Below are positions 39,549 through 47,664 of a stretch of 64,000 nt of DNA, one piece after another. The stretch's first letter is position 1. Each line of letters opens with the position of its first letter. This stretch comes from Spongisporangium articulatum (GTDB lineage Bacteria; Actinomycetota; Actinomycetes; Actinomycetales; Kineosporiaceae). The notes beneath the pieces were generated by a model that had not been told where the DNA came from, did no database searches, and was given only the letters and a program-made list of their open reading frames with translations. A program made the position numbers and the translations under genes. Location of the stretch: positions 186,001 to 250,000 of the forward strand of contig NZ_JBITLV010000007.1 in NCBI RefSeq assembly GCF_044465595.1, written 5' to 3'.

Positions 39549-40265
39549 TCAGTCCACTAGTCCGAAGGCGACCGAGAACGGCACCACCAGGAAGCCGACG
39601 GTGATCAGCACCGCGACCGTCACCGCGACCGTGCGGTACGACGCCGTGGTGGCCGGGCCGACGCCGAGCGTCGTCGCCGCGCTCCACAGGCCGTGTGCGA
39701 TGTGCAGGCAGAGCGCGAGCATCGCCACGGTGTAGGCGAGCGTCACGTACCAGGTGCTGAAGTCGGCGGTCATCCGCTCGTAGACGTCCGCTCCGGCCGG
39801 GGCCGGGTTCAGCTTCGCGGCCGACAGGTCGAGCAGGTGGTAGATCACGAAGAGCAGCAGGATCACGCCGCCCCAGCGCATGGTGCTGGCGGCGTAGCCG
39901 CCCTTGCGCCGGGCGGTGTAGCCGACCGGGCGGGCCTGCACGTCCTGCTTGGTCAGCGAGGCCGCCGACCAGACGTGCGCGACCAGGGCGACCAGCAGCA
40001 CGGCCCGCTGGATCCACAGGTACATGCCGTGCAGCAGCAGCGGCTCACCGATGGTCCGCAGCCAGGCCGCGTAGTGGTCGAACCCTTCCTGTCCCTCGTA
40101 GAACTTGAGGTTCCCCAGCATGTGCACGATCACGAAGGCGAGCATGAGCAGGCCGGTGACGGCCATGATCATCTTCTTGCCGACGGCCGATCGGTGCAGG
40201 GTGCTCAGGGACGTCGCCCGCTTGCTCGCAGGGGCGGTCTTCGCTGTCACAGCCACAGCCCGCAC
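39549..40265 (-). CDS. sdhC: Succinate dehydrogenase cytochrome b subunit (b558 type)
   Basis: Single membrane anchor that passes electrons to (mena)quinone. The 238-residue protein has five hydrophobic helices; His residues at about 48, 97, 143 and 188/191 lie in or at helices and fit the four axial ligands of a di-haem b558 anchor, as in the Bacillus-type enzyme. There is no sdhD. GTG codons at 40265, 40256 and 40250 are possible starts; none has a strong ribosome-binding site. It is divergent from the LysR gene, with an 86-base shared region. Confidence 0.92.
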   Translation of the reverse strand: MRAVAVTAKTAPASKRATSLSTLHRSAVGKKMIMAVTGLLMLAFVIVHMLGNLKFYEGQEGFDHYAAWLRTIGEPLLLHGMYLWIQRAVLLVALVAHVWSAASLTKQDVQARPVGYTARRKGGYAASTMRWGGVILLLFVIYHLLDLSAAKLNPAPAGADVYERMTADFSTWYVTLAYTVAMLALCLHIAHGLWSAATTLGVGPATTASYRTVAVTVAVLITVGFLVVPFSVAFGLVD

Positions 40266-40315
40266 GCTAGGGCACCGCGCCTCGGTAGGTCCAAGAGAAG
40301 TAACCGCTCATCACG

Positions 40316-40330
40316 ATAGGTGTCGCCTAT
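40316..40330. promoter_or_regulatory. LysR-type operator between sdhC and the LysR gene
   Basis: ATAGGTGTCGCCTAT is a perfect 5-5-5 palindrome with the T-N11-A pattern of LysR-family sites. It is centred 58 bases upstream of the sdhC start and overlaps the probable -10 (TATACC, 40328-40333) of the LysR gene, the classic arrangement for activation of one gene and self-repression of the other. Confidence 0.72.
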
Positions 40331-40351
40331 ACCTGCAGTACGCTGCTCCTC

Positions 40352-41314
40352 ATGCAGCTCCACCAGCTCCAGTACTTCGTCGCCGTCGCCCGGACCCGGC
40401 ACTTCACCCGGGCCGCGCAGGAGCTGCGGATCGCCCAGCCGTCGCTGTCGCAGCAGATCAAGGCCCTCGAACGCTCGCTGGGCACCGAGCTGATCGAGCG
40501 CACCCGGGGCAACATCGGCCTCACTCCGGCCGGGGAGGCGCTGCTGCCCATCGCCCAGCGCATCGTGGCCGATGTCGAGATGGCCCGCCAGGAGGTCCAC
40601 GAGCTGGTCGAACTGCGCCGGGGCCGGGTGCGCCTGGGCGCACCCCCGAGCCTGCTCACGGGGCTGCTGCCGGACGTCGCCCGCGAGTTCCGGGTCCGCT
40701 ACCCCGGCATCCACCTGATGATCGAGGAGAGCGGTTCCCAGAATCTGGTCGCGAAGGCGGCGACCGGCGAGCTCGACCTGGCCCTCGTCGTCCTGCCGTT
40801 GCGGCGGGCCGACCCGACCCTGCAGACCGCTCCCCTGCTCCGCGAGGAGCTCGTGGTCGTCTCCTCGACGCAGGAGCCGGCCCCCACGCGGGACGGCCGC
40901 CCGATCGCGGTCTCGGAACTGGAAGGCCGGCCGCTCGTGATGTTCCGGCCCGGCTACGACCTGCGCGAGGTGACCATGGACGCCTGCCGCGCCGAGGGTT
41001 TCGAGCCGACCCTGGTGGTCGAGGGGGGCGAGATGGACGCCGTGCTGAGCATGGTCGCCGCCGGCCTCGGCTGGGCGGTGCTGCCGAGCACGGTCGCCGA
41101 GGGCCGCGCGTCCCACCGGGTCACGCAGTTCGCCGCCCCCGGCCTGGCCCGCACGATCGGCGTCGCGCACCGCCGCGACGTGCCCCTGCCGGGGGCCGCC
41201 CGGGAACTGCAGACCGTCCTGCTGGAGTACCTGGCCGAGCAGGACCGGTCCGGCCGACTGCCGGCCGGCACCCGGTTGATGGTCGGGCTGAGCGGAAGCG
41301 CGGTCGGCGTCTGA
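40352..41314 (+). CDS. LysR-family transcriptional regulator
   Basis: A 320-residue DNA-binding regulator. The N-terminal winged helix-turn-helix (FTRAAQELRIAQPSLSQQIK) is typical, followed by the two-lobed effector domain (RVRLGAPPSLLTGLLPDV ... PLVMFRPGYDLREVTMDA). The effector is not known. It is divergent from sdhCAB with a LysR-type palindrome between, so control of succinate dehydrogenase is the best guess. ATG at 40352. The most N-terminal motif MQLHQLQYFVAVA also fits the CynR/CbbR-like group. Confidence 0.92.
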   Translation: MQLHQLQYFVAVARTRHFTRAAQELRIAQPSLSQQIKALERSLGTELIERTRGNIGLTPAGEALLPIAQRIVADVEMARQEVHELVELRRGRVRLGAPPSLLTGLLPDVAREFRVRYPGIHLMIEESGSQNLVAKAATGELDLALVVLPLRRADPTLQTAPLLREELVVVSSTQEPAPTRDGRPIAVSELEGRPLVMFRPGYDLREVTMDACRAEGFEPTLVVEGGEMDAVLSMVAAGLGWAVLPSTVAEGRASHRVTQFAAPGLARTIGVAHRRDVPLPGAARELQTVLLEYLAEQDRSGRLPAGTRLMVGLSGSAVGV

Positions 41315-41337
41315 AACCCGGGACCGTGCCGAGTTGA

Positions 41338-41353
41338 TGTGATGTGCATCACG
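41338..41353. promoter_or_regulatory. CRP/GlxR-like palindrome
   Basis: TGTGATGTGCATCACG matches the CRP-family pattern TGTGA-N6-TCACA with one change; the inner GTGATGTGCATCAC is a perfect palindrome. It lies just after the LysR stop and about 300 bases upstream of the next gene, an unusual distance for a promoter site, so its role is open. Confidence 0.55.
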
Positions 41354-41460
41354 CGGCCCCAGCGGCACCGACCGCCCCCACGCCGACCGGGCGGACGTCG
41401 TCCCCCGGGCTGCGGCGCCCCGCCCGCCAGCGCTTTCCGCGCCCACGCACAGGCGCCGCA

Positions 41461-41500
41461 AGGGTTGTGGTCGCGCCCCCCGTCACGCGACCACAACCCT
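41461..41500. terminator. Strong hairpin after the LysR gene
   Basis: Perfect 15-base arms (41461-41475 and 41486-41500) with a 10-base loop, 147 bases after the LysR stop. No U-tract on either strand. Likely transcription end for the LysR gene. Confidence 0.7.
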
Positions 41501-41657
41501 CGGCCATGCCCGCCGGGGCCCCGGAAGTGTGAACGGCCCCGTCTACGCGCCGGAATCGCGGCGCCGCGCAACTACTGTGGGGTGCTCTGGACAGGAGCAC
41601 CCATTCGGTGCTCACGGACCGAAGACGGACCATGACGGACGATCACGGAGGGGCGTC

Positions 41658-42536
41658 GTGTCAGGAACAGGTCAGGCCGAAAGGGACAGTGTGCCCGATG
41701 CGGCGCAGATGTGGGCGGCCCGGCTCGGAGACCAGGACGACGACCTCTCCGCCGTGCTGCGCCACGTGCGGGTCAACCGACTCCCCGCGACCCGCGCCGC
41801 GTGGGCGAACAGCTGGCAGACCCGCGAGTTCCTCAACCTCGGGCTGCTGATCCTGCACGAGCACCAGTTGCAGCAGGGCACCTCCGCCCAGGGCGACGGC
41901 GTGAAGCTCAGCAGCACGCTGACCCCCGAGAACCTGGCCAACACGGCCCAGTTGAAGGTCGCCGACCCCGACCGGGCCTCCGTCCTGTCCGTGGTGCGCT
42001 GGAAGGAGACCTGGGGGCACCAGGCCGCCTACACCGAGGACCTGATCGCCTACCTGTTCCGGCCCGGCCCGCAGGAACGCCGCATCGCCACCGTGCGCGA
42101 GGCGGTCCTGGTCACCGACCCGGACCTGCCCTACGCGAAGTACGTCCGACTGGCCACCGACGCCCTCTTCCAGGCCGCCGCGGAGGACCCGGTGCTCCGC
42201 CTGCAGCAGTGGATCCAGGCGGCCATCCCCGGCCACCCGTCGGTGCTCACCCACGCCCTGAGGGTGGACGAACTCAGCCGCGAACTGTGGACGGTCATCC
42301 TCGAGAAGAACATGACGGCCTACGGGCTGACCCCCAAGCACGGGGTCACGTTCGCCGACCTGGCGGCCGCCGTCCGGTACGCGATCGCCGGCCTGCTGCT
42401 GGTCCGCGAGCCGGGCACGCTGCCGCCGGCGATGGCCTCCGGCGACTCGCCGCTGGCCGCGATCTCGCTGTCCCTGGCCGCCGCCTACTGCGACGTCACG
42501 CTGGACGACCTGGAGACCCGGCTGCCCACGATCTGA
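41658..42536 (+). CDS. Protein of unknown function
   Basis: A 292-residue soluble, mostly helical protein. I do not recognise a domain. The N-terminal third (AVLRHVRVNRLPATRAAWAN) and C-terminal third (LWTVILEKNMTAYGLTPKHG ... AAVRYAIAGLLLVREPG) faintly recall a TetR-like helical fold, but there is no convincing helix-turn-helix. GTG at 41658 is preceded by GGAGGGG; the open frame begins further upstream without such a signal. It converges on hisB with an 18-base gap. It stands alone on the plus strand, inserted between hisB and the LysR gene. Confidence 0.75.
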   Translation: MSGTGQAERDSVPDAAQMWAARLGDQDDDLSAVLRHVRVNRLPATRAAWANSWQTREFLNLGLLILHEHQLQQGTSAQGDGVKLSSTLTPENLANTAQLKVADPDRASVLSVVRWKETWGHQAAYTEDLIAYLFRPGPQERRIATVREAVLVTDPDLPYAKYVRLATDALFQAAAEDPVLRLQQWIQAAIPGHPSVLTHALRVDELSRELWTVILEKNMTAYGLTPKHGVTFADLAAAVRYAIAGLLLVREPGTLPPAMASGDSPLAAISLSLAAAYCDVTLDDLETRLPTI

Positions 42537-42554
42537 CCCGCTGTACGAACGGCT

Positions 42555-43163
42555 CTACAGCGAGCCCTTGGTGCTCGGGACGCCGGACACGCGCGGGTCG
42601 GGCTCGATCGCGGCCCGCAGGGCCCGGGCGAACGCCTTGAACTGCGTCTCCACGATGTGGTGCGGGTCGCGGCCGCCGAGCACGCGGATGTGCAGGGCGA
42701 TCGCGGCGTGGAACGCGATGGTCTCGAACACGTGCCGGGTCAGGCTGCCGATGTACTGGCCGCCGATCAGCACCTGCTCCTGCCCGGCGGGCTCCCCCTC
42801 GTGCACGCAGTACGGGCGGCCGCTGACGTCGACCACGGCCTGCACCAGCGCCTCGTCGAGCGGGACCACGGCATCACCGAACCGGCGCACCCCGGCCTTG
42901 TCGCCGAGCGCCTGGCGCAACGCCTCACCGAGCACGATCGCCACGTCCTCCACGGTGTGGTGGGCGTCGATGTGCAGGTCGCCCGTCGCCGTGACGGCCA
43001 GGTCGATCAGCGAGTGTTTCGACAGCGACGTGAGCATGTGGTCGTAGAAGCCGACCCCGGTGGAGATCTGCGACTGGCCCGTGCCGTCGAGGTCGAGCTC
43101 GACGACGACGCTGGACTCCTTCGTCGTGCGCTCGATGCGTGCGGTCCGGTTGGCCGAGGTCAT
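42555..43163 (-). CDS. hisB: Imidazoleglycerol-phosphate dehydratase
   Basis: Mn-dependent dehydration step of histidine synthesis. The 202-residue monofunctional protein has the metal motifs HHTVEDVAI and HHIVETQFKAFARAL and the substrate segment GVGFYDHML. It has no N-terminal phosphatase domain, as in other actinobacteria. The frame is open upstream, but ATG at 43163 follows the hisC stop by 26 bases and gives the family start. It ends the hisD-hisC-hisB block. Confidence 0.96.
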   Translation of the reverse strand: MTSANRTARIERTTKESSVVVELDLDGTGQSQISTGVGFYDHMLTSLSKHSLIDLAVTATGDLHIDAHHTVEDVAIVLGEALRQALGDKAGVRRFGDAVVPLDEALVQAVVDVSGRPYCVHEGEPAGQEQVLIGGQYIGSLTRHVFETIAFHAAIALHIRVLGGRDPHHIVETQFKAFARALRAAIEPDPRVSGVPSTKGSL

Positions 43164-43189
43164 CGTTTCTCGTTCTCCTTCAGGGGGTT

Positions 43190-44302
43190 TCAGTCGAGCA
43201 GGCTGTCGGCCAGCGCGTCCAGGAACTTCGTCGTCTCGGCCTCGGTGCCGGCGGTGACGCGCAGGTGGTTCGGGATGCCGACGTCGCGCACCAGGACGCC
43301 GCGGCTCAGCAGCGAGCGCCAGGTCGCCTCCGCGTCGGGGAGCCCGCCGAACAGCACGAAGTTGGCGTCGCTGGGCGCGGGCGGCAGCCCGAGCGCCGCA
43401 ACGTCGGTGACGATCCGGTCGCGCTGCTCCTTGATCGCCTCCACGGTGGCCAGGAGGACGTCGGCGTGCCACAACGCGGCGCGGGCCACCGCCTGCGTGA
43501 CCGAGGACAGGTGGTACGGCAGACGCACCAGGCGCAGCGCGTCGGTCACGGCCGGGTCGGCGGCCAGGTAGCCGAGCCGCCCGCCGGCCAGCGCGAAGGC
43601 CTTGCTCATCGTCCGGGTCACGATCAGCCGCTCCCGGCCCGGCAGCAGGGTGAGCGCGCTGGGCGTGCCCGGGCGCGCGAACTCCGCGTACGCCTCGTCG
43701 ACCACCAGCACACCGTCGGTCGCCTCGTAGGCCGCGCGGACGACGTCCAGGTCGAGCGCCGTCCCGGTCGGGTTGTTCGGCGAGCAGAGGAAGGTCACGT
43801 CGGGGCGGTGCTTCTCGATCTGCTCGACCGTCAGGTCCAGGCCGAGGTCGAAGACGTCGGCGTCGGTGCCGCGCAGCCCGTCGACCCACGCGGTGCCGAT
43901 CCCGGTGCTGATGATCGGGTGCATCGAGTACGACGGCGTGAACCCCAGCGCCGTGCGGCCCGGACCGCCGAACGCCTGGAGGACGTGCTGCAGGACCTCG
44001 TTCGAGCCGTTGCCCGCCCACAGCTGGTCGGCGGTCAGGTCGTGACCGAGGTACGCGGCCAGGTCCTCGCGCAGGCCGGTGAACTCGCGGTCGGGGTAGC
44101 GGTTCAGGTGCTTGGCCTCACGGCGGACGGCCTCGACGACCGCCGCGATCACCTCGTCCGGCACGTCGTAGCTGTTCTCGTTGGTGTTCAGCCGCACGGC
44201 GACGTCCAGCTGCGGCGCCCCGTACGGGACCTTTCCGCGCAGATCGTCCCGAATCGGCAGGCGCGACAGCACGTCGTCCCGCTCGCTCACAGTGCTCGAC
44301 AC
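43190..44302 (-). CDS. hisC: Histidinol-phosphate aminotransferase
   Basis: Class I/II PLP aminotransferase. The 370-residue protein has RLNTNENSY at the N-terminus, SPNNPTGTALD, VVDEAYAEFA, and the PLP lysine in RTMSKAFALAGGRLGY. Length is normal. GTG at 44302. It is 23 bases after the DUF1697 gene and 26 bases before hisB. Confidence 0.95.
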   Translation of the reverse strand: MSSTVSERDDVLSRLPIRDDLRGKVPYGAPQLDVAVRLNTNENSYDVPDEVIAAVVEAVRREAKHLNRYPDREFTGLREDLAAYLGHDLTADQLWAGNGSNEVLQHVLQAFGGPGRTALGFTPSYSMHPIISTGIGTAWVDGLRGTDADVFDLGLDLTVEQIEKHRPDVTFLCSPNNPTGTALDLDVVRAAYEATDGVLVVDEAYAEFARPGTPSALTLLPGRERLIVTRTMSKAFALAGGRLGYLAADPAVTDALRLVRLPYHLSSVTQAVARAALWHADVLLATVEAIKEQRDRIVTDVAALGLPPAPSDANFVLFGGLPDAEATWRSLLSRGVLVRDVGIPNHLRVTAGTEAETTKFLDALADSLLD

Positions 44303-44325
44303 CCCGCGATTCTACGGGCCGGGAG

Positions 44326-44874
44326 CTACGGGGCCGTCATCTCCACGAGCTTGACCACGGTGTTCCAGTTCCGCGCCGTGGCCGGGACCTTCAGGGCGCG
44401 CTGCAACGGGGGCAGGAGCTTGGAGCGGCCTTGCCCGTCGGGCAGGCGCAGGTAGATGCGGTCGTCGACGAGCGCGAACTCGTCGGGGGCGAACTGGGCC
44501 TGGTCGAACTCGGCCAGGCGTTTGCGACCCGCCGCGTCGAGGGCGTCGATCAGCCACCAGACGACGTGCTTGGTCGGCTCCGCCTCCGGCCTCGGGTACG
44601 GGCAGTCGGCGACCACGGCCTCCAGCTGGGCGTGGGTCTGGGCGAGGACCCGGATGTCGAGCCCGAACTCGCTCTTGATCAGTTTCTCGACGCGCTTCTG
44701 CAGGGCGGCGGGCGTCCCGCTCGCGGTGACGACGGCCTGGCCGGACTGCAGGTAGGTGGCGACGTCGTCCAGGCCGTCGGTCTCCAACGCGGCGCGGAAG
44801 TCCTTCATCGACAGCTTGACGCCGCCGACGTTCACCCCGCGCAGCAGCAGCGCGTACCGCTCTCTGCCGGCCAT
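44326..44874 (-). CDS. DUF1697-family protein between hisD and hisC
   Basis: A 182-residue soluble protein with the family opening RYALLLRGVNVGGVKLSMKD and ATYLQSGQAVV, and the C-terminal RSKLLPPLQRALKVPATARN. The function of DUF1697 is not known. ATG at 44874 is four bases after the hisD stop, so it is translated from the histidine mRNA. hisD and hisC are normally adjacent; the insertion is unusual. Base composition is like its neighbours, which gives no sign of recent transfer. Confidence 0.88.
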   Translation of the reverse strand: MAGRERYALLLRGVNVGGVKLSMKDFRAALETDGLDDVATYLQSGQAVVTASGTPAALQKRVEKLIKSEFGLDIRVLAQTHAQLEAVVADCPYPRPEAEPTKHVVWWLIDALDAAGRKRLAEFDQAQFAPDEFALVDDRIYLRLPDGQGRSKLLPPLQRALKVPATARNWNTVVKLVEMTAP

Positions 44875-44878
44875 ACGG

Positions 44879-46240
44879 CTAGTCCCGCTGGTCCCGGAAC
44901 CGGGCCGAGACCGCCTGGCCGTGGGCCGGCAGGTCTTCCGCGGCCGACAGGGCCAGCACGTGGTGGGCGACCTCCTGCAGTGCGGCCCGGTCGTAGTTCA
45001 CGACGTGGATGCCGCGCAGGAACGACTGGACGCTCAGGCCGCTGGAGTGGATGGCGCAACCACCCGTGGGCAGCACGTGGTTCGAGCCCGCGCAGTAGTC
45101 GCCCAGGCTGACCGGCGACCAGGCCCCGACGAAGACGGCGCCCGCGTTGCGTACGCGAGCGGCGACGGCGTCGGCGTCGGCGGTCTGGATCTCCAGGTGT
45201 TCGGCGGCGTAGGCGTCGACGACGGCCAGCCCGTCCTCGACGTCGGTGACCAGCACCGTCGCGGACTGCGGGCCCGACAGCGCGGTGGTGACCCGTTCGA
45301 CGTGCTTGGTGGCCGCGACCTGGCGGGCCAGCTCGGCGTCGACCGCGTCGGCGAGCGCCTCGGAGTCGGTGACCAGGACCGAGGCGGCCAGCGGGTCGTG
45401 CTCGGCCTGGCTGATCAGGTCGGCGGCCACGTGCACCGGGTCGGCCGTGTCGTCGGCCAGGATCGCGATCTCGGTCGGCCCGGCCTCGGAGTCGATGCCG
45501 ATCAGGCCCTGGAGCAGCCGCTTCGCCGCGGCGACGTAGACGTTGCCGGGCCCCGTGACGACGTCCACCGGCTCGCACGCCCACAGCTCGTCGTCCGCGT
45601 CGCGCGCCCCGTAGGCGAACATGGCGACCGCCTGCGCGCCGCCCACGGCGTAGACCTCGTCGACGCCGAGCAGGGCGCAGGCGGCGAGGATCGTCGGGTG
45701 CGGAAGGCCCTCGAAACCGGGCGGGTTGTCCTTCTGCGCCGGGCTCGTCACGGCGATGGACTCGACGCCCGCCTCCTGCGCCGGGACGACGTTCATCACC
45801 ACGCTGCTCGGGTAGACGGCCAGGCCACCGGGCACGTAGAGCCCGACCCGGCCGACCGGCACCCAGCGTTCGGTCACGGTGCCGCCGGGCACGACCTGGG
45901 TGGTGTGGTCGCTCCGGCGCTGGGCCGCGTGCACGCGGCGGGCGCGGGCGATCGACTCCTGCAGCGCGGCCGTGACCTCGGCGTCGAGGGATTCCAGCGC
46001 ACGGCCCAGCGCCGCGTGCGGGACCCGGACGTGCTCCAGCCGGACGCCGTCGAACCGTTCGGTCAGGTCGATCAGGGCGTTCAGCCCGTCGACGCGGACC
46101 TGCTCGCAGATCGGACGGACCGCTTCCAGGGCCTGCTCGACCCCGATCGAAGCCCGGGGGACGGCGTTGCGCAGGGACCGGGAGTCGAGGCGGCCGGACG
46201 GGCCACGCTGGGCGTCGCGGAGGTCGAGACGGCGGATCAC
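44879..46240 (-). CDS. hisD: Histidinol dehydrogenase
   Basis: NAD- and zinc-dependent last two steps of histidine synthesis. The 453-residue protein has VGRVGLYVPGGLAVYPSSV, AVGGAQAVAMFAYG, VTGPGNVYVAAAKR, the zinc/catalytic segment DLISQAEHDP with the conserved Glu-His, and GSNHVLPTGGCAIHSSGLSV. GTG at 46240 is seven bases after a TAAACT -10-like box, so the transcript is probably leaderless; in-frame codons further upstream would reach into the divergent gene. Confidence 0.95.
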   Translation of the reverse strand: MIRRLDLRDAQRGPSGRLDSRSLRNAVPRASIGVEQALEAVRPICEQVRVDGLNALIDLTERFDGVRLEHVRVPHAALGRALESLDAEVTAALQESIARARRVHAAQRRSDHTTQVVPGGTVTERWVPVGRVGLYVPGGLAVYPSSVVMNVVPAQEAGVESIAVTSPAQKDNPPGFEGLPHPTILAACALLGVDEVYAVGGAQAVAMFAYGARDADDELWACEPVDVVTGPGNVYVAAAKRLLQGLIGIDSEAGPTEIAILADDTADPVHVAADLISQAEHDPLAASVLVTDSEALADAVDAELARQVAATKHVERVTTALSGPQSATVLVTDVEDGLAVVDAYAAEHLEIQTADADAVAARVRNAGAVFVGAWSPVSLGDYCAGSNHVLPTGGCAIHSSGLSVQSFLRGIHVVNYDRAALQEVAHHVLALSAAEDLPAHGQAVSARFRDQRD

Positions 46241-46247
46241 GACCGCG

Positions 46248-46253
46248 AGTTTA
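46248..46253 (-). promoter_or_regulatory. -10 box of hisD (leaderless)
   Basis: TAAACT on the minus strand, ending seven bases before the hisD GTG. No good -35 is seen at 16-18 bases, so the call rests on the -10 and spacing. The divergent LON-domain gene starts only 34 bases away. Confidence 0.55.
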
Positions 46254-46274
46254 CCCGTGCCATAGCCTGGCCCC

Positions 46275-46979
46275 ATGCCCGCGCACCTGCCCCTGTTCCC
46301 GCTCGGCACGGTGCTCGTGCCGGGGCTGGTGCTGCCGCTGCACATCTTCGAACCCCGCTACCGCGAACTGGTCGCCGACCTGCAGGACAAGCCCGAGGAC
46401 CAGCGACTGTTCGGCGTGATCGCCGCCCGCTCGGTCGAACCGGCCACCCTGCAGGGCACGGAACTGCCGGATGCCGGGACGCCGGCGCTCCCGGCCCGGT
46501 CCCGGTTCCCCGAGTTGTTCCGGGTCGGCTGCACCGCGCTGGTGCAGGAGGTCACGTCTTACGACGACGGCCGGTACGACATCGTGGCCGTCGGCCAGGA
46601 CCGGTTCCGGCTGGTCCAGCTGCTGCCCGACGCCGGGACGTCGTACCTGACGGCGCAGGTCGAGTACCTCGACGAACCCGACGGTGAGGACGAGGTGACC
46701 TACCTGGCCGAGCTGGTCGGGCTGCGGTTCGCGGCCTACCGCGAACGGCTCCGCGTCGAGCAGTCGGGCGTGCCGACCGACCCGCGCGTGCTCTCCTACC
46801 TGGTGGCCGCCGCGGCCGCCCTCGACCTGAGGGAACGCCAGCAGCTGCTGGAGGCCGGCTCGACCGCCGAACGGCTGCGGGCCGAGCTGGCGCTGCTGCG
46901 CCGGGAGATCGGGCTGCTCGACGCCTTCGCGGCCCTGCCCGCCGTCGACCTCCCCCGCGCCCCGATCGCCCCCAACTGA
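46275..46979 (+). CDS. LON substrate-binding-domain protein
   Basis: The 234-residue protein is a stand-alone LON N-terminal (PUA-like) domain: LPLFPLGTVLVPGLVLPLHI, FEPRYRELV, FGVIAARS, VGCTALVQEVTSYDDGRYDI, and a C-terminal helical bundle. It has no AAA or protease domain, so it is not a Lon protease. Such proteins are widespread in actinobacteria and of unknown role. ATG at 46275 is close to a possible -10 (TAGCCT) six bases upstream, again suggesting a leaderless transcript. Divergent from hisD. Confidence 0.9.
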   Translation: MPAHLPLFPLGTVLVPGLVLPLHIFEPRYRELVADLQDKPEDQRLFGVIAARSVEPATLQGTELPDAGTPALPARSRFPELFRVGCTALVQEVTSYDDGRYDIVAVGQDRFRLVQLLPDAGTSYLTAQVEYLDEPDGEDEVTYLAELVGLRFAAYRERLRVEQSGVPTDPRVLSYLVAAAAALDLRERQQLLEAGSTAERLRAELALLRREIGLLDAFAALPAVDLPRAPIAPN

Positions 46980-47027
46980 CCCGCCCTCCCCCGTTGACTC
47001 GGGAGGAGGCGCGTCAGCGCCGACGGA

Positions 47028-47070
47028 GCACAAACGCATGACCTCCGCGTTGATCATGCACAAACGCATG
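47028..47070. repeat. Intergenic repeat copies next to ybaK (left side)
   Basis: GCACAAACGCATG occurs twice (47028-47040 and 47058-47070); the second is part of TGATCATGCACAAACGCA (47051-47068), which can fold with the following bases as a hairpin. Same family as 36690-36776 and 47607-47654. It directly abuts the ybaK stop. Confidence 0.8.
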
Positions 47071-47071
47071 G

Positions 47072-47581
47072 TCAGCGGCGCGTCGAGATGGGGGCGACGC
47101 GCGCCTGCGTCAGTCGCACCAGCTCGGCGGGGGCGAGTTCGACGTCCAGGCCGCGCTTGCCACCGCTGACGAAGACGGTCGTCCGTTCCAGGGCGCTGGC
47201 GTCGACGACCGTCGGCAGCCGTTTGCGTTGCCCGAGCGGGCTGATCCCACCCACGACGTAGCCGGTGGTCCGCTCGGCCACCGCCGGATCGGCCATCGCG
47301 GCGCGCTTTCCGCCCGCGGCCGCGGCCAGCGCCTTCAGGTCGAGCAGGCCGCTGACCGGGACGACGGCGACCCACAGGCTGCCGTCCACCTCGGCCAGCA
47401 GGGTCTTGAACACCGCATCGGGGTCGGCGCCGATCGCCGCCGCGGCCTCCGCGCCGAACGCCACGTCGCGCCCCTCCCGCGAGCGGTCGGCCGCCTCGTA
47501 GGCGTGCAGGGTGTGCGCGACACCGGCAGTGATGAGCTCCCGCACCGCAGGGGTCTCACCGGCAGGCTTCTTCTTGGCCAC
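47072..47581 (-). CDS. ybaK: YbaK/EbsC-family Cys-tRNA(Pro) deacylase
   Basis: Trans-editing enzyme that hydrolyses Cys-tRNA-Pro, or a related mischarged tRNA. The 169-residue protein has the family motifs FKTLLAEVDGSLWVAVVPVS, with the Lys of VFKTLL conserved, and TTGYVVGGISPLGQRKRLP. Length is normal. GTG at 47581. It is flanked on both sides by copies of the TGATCATGC repeat in opposite orientation. Confidence 0.92.
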   Translation of the reverse strand: MAKKKPAGETPAVRELITAGVAHTLHAYEAADRSREGRDVAFGAEAAAAIGADPDAVFKTLLAEVDGSLWVAVVPVSGLLDLKALAAAAGGKRAAMADPAVAERTTGYVVGGISPLGQRKRLPTVVDASALERTTVFVSGGKRGLDVELAPAELVRLTQARVAPISTRR

Positions 47582-47606
47582 GCCTCAGCCTCTCAGGCGC
47601 CGATGC

Positions 47607-47654
47607 TGCGTTTGCGCATGATCACCGCGCTAGTCATGCGTTTGCGCATGATCA
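47607..47654. repeat. Intergenic repeat copies next to ybaK (right side)
   Basis: Two direct copies of TGCGTTTGCGCATGATCA (47607-47624, 47637-47654). The reverse complement differs at one base from the copy at 47051-47068. The second copy, with flanking TCA, makes a 7-base-pair hairpin (TCATGCG / CGCATGA, 4-base loop). Confidence 0.85.
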
Positions 47655-47664
47655 ACGGGGGGGG

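Larger units (their letters stand above)
41315..41657 (+). other. 343-base intergenic region with two hairpins and a CRP-like site
   Basis: No supported gene. It holds the CRP-like palindrome (41338-41353), a strong 15-base-pair hairpin (41461-41500), a smaller hairpin (arms 41580-41587 and 41595-41602) and the GGAGGGG ribosome-binding site of the next gene at 41647-41653. TACTGT at 41573-41578 could be a -10 box, but I see no convincing -35. Confidence 0.6.

Noticed and set aside
42540..42561. Bidirectional terminator between the unknown gene and hisB
   Set aside because: Only a 6-base-pair stem with a 10-base loop and no U-tract; it also overlaps the hisB stop region.
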